DNA of 64,000 nucleotides from Actinomadura rudentiformis (lineage in GTDB: Bacteria; Actinomycetota; Actinomycetes; Streptosporangiales; Streptosporangiaceae): assembly GCF_008923185.1 (NCBI RefSeq), contig NZ_WBMT01000004.1:310001-374000 (forward strand), read 5' to 3'. Both the position numbers and the translations under genes were made by a program. This document shows positions 61,656 to 64,000 of this stretch, piece by piece (the first letter of the stretch is position 1; each line of letters opens with the position of its first letter). Below the pieces are notes generated by a model that worked only from the letters and a program-made list of their open reading frames with translations, ran no database searches and was not told the origin of the DNA.

Positions 61656-61725
61656 ACTTCTTGATCGCATGTTCAAGAAGTCGATGGCCGGTACGTTACA
61701 CTTCTTGAACGTCCTGTCAAGAAGT
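61656..61725. promoter_or_regulatory. two identical TetR operators
   Basis: ACTTCTTGA-N8-TCAAGAAGT occurs at 61656-61681 and 61700-61725, with perfect 9-bp arms and centres 44 bp apart. Both lie between the divergent DHFR-like and tetR genes. Confidence 0.9.
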
Positions 61726-61739
61726 CATACGATTGCTTC

Positions 61740-62363
61740 ATGCCACGAACCGGCCGACCGCGATCGTTCGACCAAGACCAGGTCGTCGAGGGAGCGTTGG
61801 AGCTCTTCTGGCGACGCGGCTACACGGCCACCTCGCTCCGCGACCTCAAAGGCGAGCTCGGAATCTTGCCGGGCAGCCTCTATGCCGCCTACGGCGACAA
61901 GCACGCGCTCTTCCTGCGCGCGCTGCAGCGGTACGTGGACGCGTCTCGCGAGCAGGCGGCCGAGGTCGCCGTCGAGGGGCCCGTCCTGCCGCGCATCCGC
62001 GAGCTTCTCCTGAGCGTCCTGGAGGCTGCGCAAACGACACCTGGACGCGGCTGCATGCTCGGCAATACCGCGGCCGAGTTGCTCCCCGAGGACCAAGCGG
62101 CGCAACAGCTGGTCCATGGTGGCTTCGGCGCGCTGGAGAACGGCCTGGAGCAGGCCCTCAAGGCAGCACAGCGATCCGGCGAGGTCCGCCCCGATATCGA
62201 TTGCGGAGCCCAAGCGCGACTATTGCTCGCGCTCATGCAGGGCCTTCACATCCTCGCGCGAGCCGAAGCCGATCCCCCTCGCCTCACGGACGCCATCGAC
62301 GCGGCCCTCGCCGCGTTGACCGTCCAGCACGAAACAGATCACTCGGCCCGGCCATCGCGCTGA
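61740..62363 (+). CDS. TetR/AcrR-family repressor
   Basis: 207 residues from ATG 61740. HTH FDQDQVVEGALELFWRRGYT, ATSLRDLKGELGILPGSLYA. The C-terminal ligand domain contains GRGCMLGNTAAELLPED, typical of the AcuR/TetR_C_16-like branch that responds to electrophiles or small acids. It should bind the twin ACTTCTTGA operators and repress itself and the divergent reductase gene. Confidence 0.92.
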   Translation: MPRTGRPRSFDQDQVVEGALELFWRRGYTATSLRDLKGELGILPGSLYAAYGDKHALFLRALQRYVDASREQAAEVAVEGPVLPRIRELLLSVLEAAQTTPGRGCMLGNTAAELLPEDQAAQQLVHGGFGALENGLEQALKAAQRSGEVRPDIDCGAQARLLLALMQGLHILARAEADPPRLTDAIDAALAALTVQHETDHSARPSR

Positions 62364-62488
62364 GGAGTGTGTGATTGGTCCGGGTTGTTCACGCATTCTC
62401 TCTCACTTGTTCGGACCTGGTTCATCCCCCGCCGCGACCCTCATGTCGATCTTGAAACCAAGATCCATTCCCGTTCGAAGGAGATCGC

Positions 62489-63040
62489 ATGTCGCACTCC
62501 ACCTGGGCGGCCGTCGCGGCGGCCACCATCGCGGCAGCCGGCGTGGTCGGCGCCGCCCCGCAGGCGTCCGCCTCCTCGGCGTCTCGAGTCGGAGCGTCCT
62601 CGTCTGCCGGATCCGTCACGACAATGGCCGCCGGGGCCCGTTACCGCGGCGAGGTCATGTGCAAGGCGAAGGGCCGCTGGGCCAAGGGCTACGTCGAGAC
62701 CTACGGCAGGCCCACCGGATCGGGCGCTTTCACCCGCGTTCTCGAGTGGGGGTGGGCCATCCAGAAGACGTCCGGCAACCACAGCAACAGCACTGTCTAC
62801 GCCTACAAAGTCATCAACGAGGGTGGTTCAAACTGGCGGTGGAGCGGAGGGCCCGGCTACAAGGGCGACGCGGTCGAGGACAGCCGGTTCCACAAGGGCA
62901 AGATGATCAACAACACCACGATCGGTTATGGCCCTCCCTATGGGGAGCACGCGATCGTCTTCACCTTCGTTCTCGACAAGGGTACGGGCGGCGAGTGCAA
63001 CGCCTGGCTGCGGGTCCCGAACCTGAAGTGGAAGGGATGA
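62489..63040 (+). CDS. secreted two-cysteine protein, paralog of 44037-44585
   Basis: 183 residues from ATG 62489 with GAAGGAG upstream. Sec signal about 1-30 (AAATIAAAGVVGAAPQASA), Ser-rich linker, and then the shared domain: C-x-AKGRW-x-KGY, EWGWAIQKT-x-GNH, SGGPGYKG, HKGKMI, DKGTGG-x-C. The first and last cysteine coincide with those of the paralog. The inverted repeat GATCTTG-AAAC-CAAGATC (62448-62465) lies 24 bp before the start. Function unknown. Confidence 0.75.
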   Translation: MSHSTWAAVAAATIAAAGVVGAAPQASASSASRVGASSSAGSVTTMAAGARYRGEVMCKAKGRWAKGYVETYGRPTGSGAFTRVLEWGWAIQKTSGNHSNSTVYAYKVINEGGSNWRWSGGPGYKGDAVEDSRFHKGKMINNTTIGYGPPYGEHAIVFTFVLDKGTGGECNAWLRVPNLKWKG

Positions 63041-63078
63041 CGGTGCCGCAATTCCGCTGAGGGCGGCTCCAAGGATGT

Positions 63079-63113
63079 GGCGGCCTGCCGTTGGAGCGGG
63101 ACGGCAGGCCGCC
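63079..63113. terminator. terminator between convergent genes
   Basis: Perfect 13-bp stem (63079-63091 / 63101-63113) with 9-nt loop between the secreted protein gene and the hydrolase-like gene. Confidence 0.8.
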
Positions 63114-63173
63114 ATGGACGGGACGGCCTGCCCTGACCGGATTGGCGATGCCCCGTCGTGACGGACGACGCTG

Positions 63174-64000
63174 TCAGGCGTAGTCGTCGATGTAGATGGA
63201 ATTCATGTGGGTGTCCGACGGCCAGTTGGGGATCCTCAACCGGTCGGTCTGGCCGTCGGCGGCGCGTTGCCGGGTCTCCAGGGTCACCGTTCCGGTCGCG
63301 GAGGCGGGCATGTAGTGGTCGGCGCCGGAGATGAAGGGCAGGACCGGGAACAGCCCGACGGTGGTGTTCAGGTTGGTCCGGCGATCGGAGCGCCAGTCGT
63401 ACATGAAGATGCCGCACGCCCGCTTCGTGCGCGGTGTGATGGTGGCGTTCAGGACGTTGGTGCCGTTGAGAGCCAGCGTGTCGTTGTCGGCGCCCTGGTC
63501 GCCCCACCATTCCTTGTTGCGGTAGACCAGCATCGCGACGTGGTTCCTGTTGCGCTCGACGAGCCAGTCCAGCGGACCGCCCGGGTCGCCGCTCAGCAGC
63601 CGGACTTGCAGATCGGTGCGGCGGAACGGCTGGTAGTAGTGGTGATGGACCTGGTTGGTGCCGTTCTTGGACATCACGAACTCGTAGTGAACGTCCCCCC
63701 GTCCCTTGAACGGGCCGAACGACCCGTCACCGGAGCCACCGAACTGGTAGGTCGCGACCGGCTGCGCGCTGGTCCGGCGTCCGGTGGCCGGGTCGAACGG
63801 GTAGATGTCCACCCGGGCGTCCCTGAGCCCGGTGTTGAACGGGAAGTACACGGCACGGCCGGCGATCTGGATCTCACCTGACTCGGGGGTGACGCCGGTG
63901 GTGGCCGGTTCCTCGCCGGTGAAGAACGTGTAGGCGGCCTTGAAGGTGGCGACCGAGGACGTGGTCTGCACGTGCGACTCGCCGGAGTGGTAGAGGTTGG
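63174..64000 (-). CDS. C-terminal part of a secreted hydrolase-like protein (gene runs off the window)
   Basis: The frame enters at the right edge and ends at 63174; 275 residues are visible. The first ones read NLYHSGESHVQTTSSVATFK, then AAYTFFTG, which resembles the catalytic-His end (GESH) of an alpha/beta lipase-like domain. After about residue 45 comes a beta-rich domain (GRAVYFPFNTGLRDARVDIY, PFDPATG and WPSDTHMNSIYIDDYA) of the type attached to actinobacterial extracellular lipases/esterases. An internal ATG (63971) is unlikely to be the start. The enzyme class is a moderate-confidence inference. Confidence 0.55.
   Translation of the reverse strand, partial: NLYHSGESHVQTTSSVATFKAAYTFFTGEEPATTGVTPESGEIQIAGRAVYFPFNTGLRDARVDIYPFDPATGRRTSAQPVATYQFGGSGDGSFGPFKGRGDVHYEFVMSKNGTNQVHHHYYQPFRRTDLQVRLLSGDPGGPLDWLVERNRNHVAMLVYRNKEWWGDQGADNDTLALNGTNVLNATITPRTKRACGIFMYDWRSDRRTNLNTTVGLFPVLPFISGADHYMPASATGTVTLETRQRAADGQTDRLRIPNWPSDTHMNSIYIDDYA

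Overview
The window is high-GC DNA (about 70% by eye) with frequent GTG/TTG starts, dense short operons and many actinobacterial family markers: SARP regulators, a Scr1-type HTH protein with a DUF397 partner, a mycothiol-dependent maleylpyruvate isomerase family enzyme, an F420-type luciferase-like protein, a CarD-like protein, a furA-katG pair and ECF sigma factors with actinobacterial fusions. This fits a filamentous actinomycete chromosome. A Streptosporangiales/Thermomonosporaceae-type genome is my guess and is not proven. I saw no rRNA, tRNA, CRISPR array, prophage or replication origin.

Left part (1-10 kb): a small biosynthetic-looking cluster. A large SARP-NB-ARC-TPR regulator (616-3951) faces a methyltransferase and a PIG-L-type deacetylase. 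These are followed by an SDR (opposite strand) and a tightly overlapping acyl carrier protein / cytochrome P450 / fatty acyl-AMP ligase operon (6907-10033). The implied logic is activation of a fatty acid, loading on the ACP, oxidation while carrier-bound, and then reduction, deacylation or methylation. 10-25 kb: an EF-hand protein, an ABC (FtsX/MacB-like) transporter divergent from a NarL-type two-component system, an ECF sigma factor fused to a zinc anti-sigma-like domain and membrane anchor in operon with a Tat-exported alginate-lyase-family protein, a leaderless lexA, furA-katG, a LacI regulator and a second, short SARP.

Middle (26-44 kb): an accessory region with signs of decay. It holds a frameshifted arsR-CDF metal-efflux operon, an AT-richer islet, a broken three-ORF unit, a frameshifted ATP-binding (anti-sigma-like) gene beside an intact WhiJ/AbaA-like HTH-DUF397 pair, a frameshifted PPOX gene and a transposase remnant. 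Intact modules lie between these: quinone oxidoreductase/HxlR, VOC, tautomerase/LysR, ECF41 sigma/carboxymuconolactone decarboxylase, two secreted proteins (DUF11-like and DUF4232-like) separated by an array of four hairpin repeats, a cyclase-domain/NB-ARC/TPR protein and a SUKH (SMI1/KNR4) protein.

Right part (44-64 kb): an ECF sigma/CU044_5270 pair divergent from a large secreted protein that looks like a subtilase without its catalytic domain. After it come many small oxidoreductase-regulator modules with clear palindromic operators (SDR, imine-reductase-like/HxlR, LLM/F420, MerR/hydrolase, DHFR-like/TetR), a CarD-like protein, and a second copy of a secreted two-cysteine protein family whose paralog lies 18 kb upstream. 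The window ends inside a secreted-hydrolase-like gene. The most notable non-coding signals are two mirror-symmetric intergenic regions (35207-35292 and 46392-46475). In each, an ECF sigma gene and its divergent neighbour appear to be read from near-identical promoters embedded in the arms of one long palindrome.
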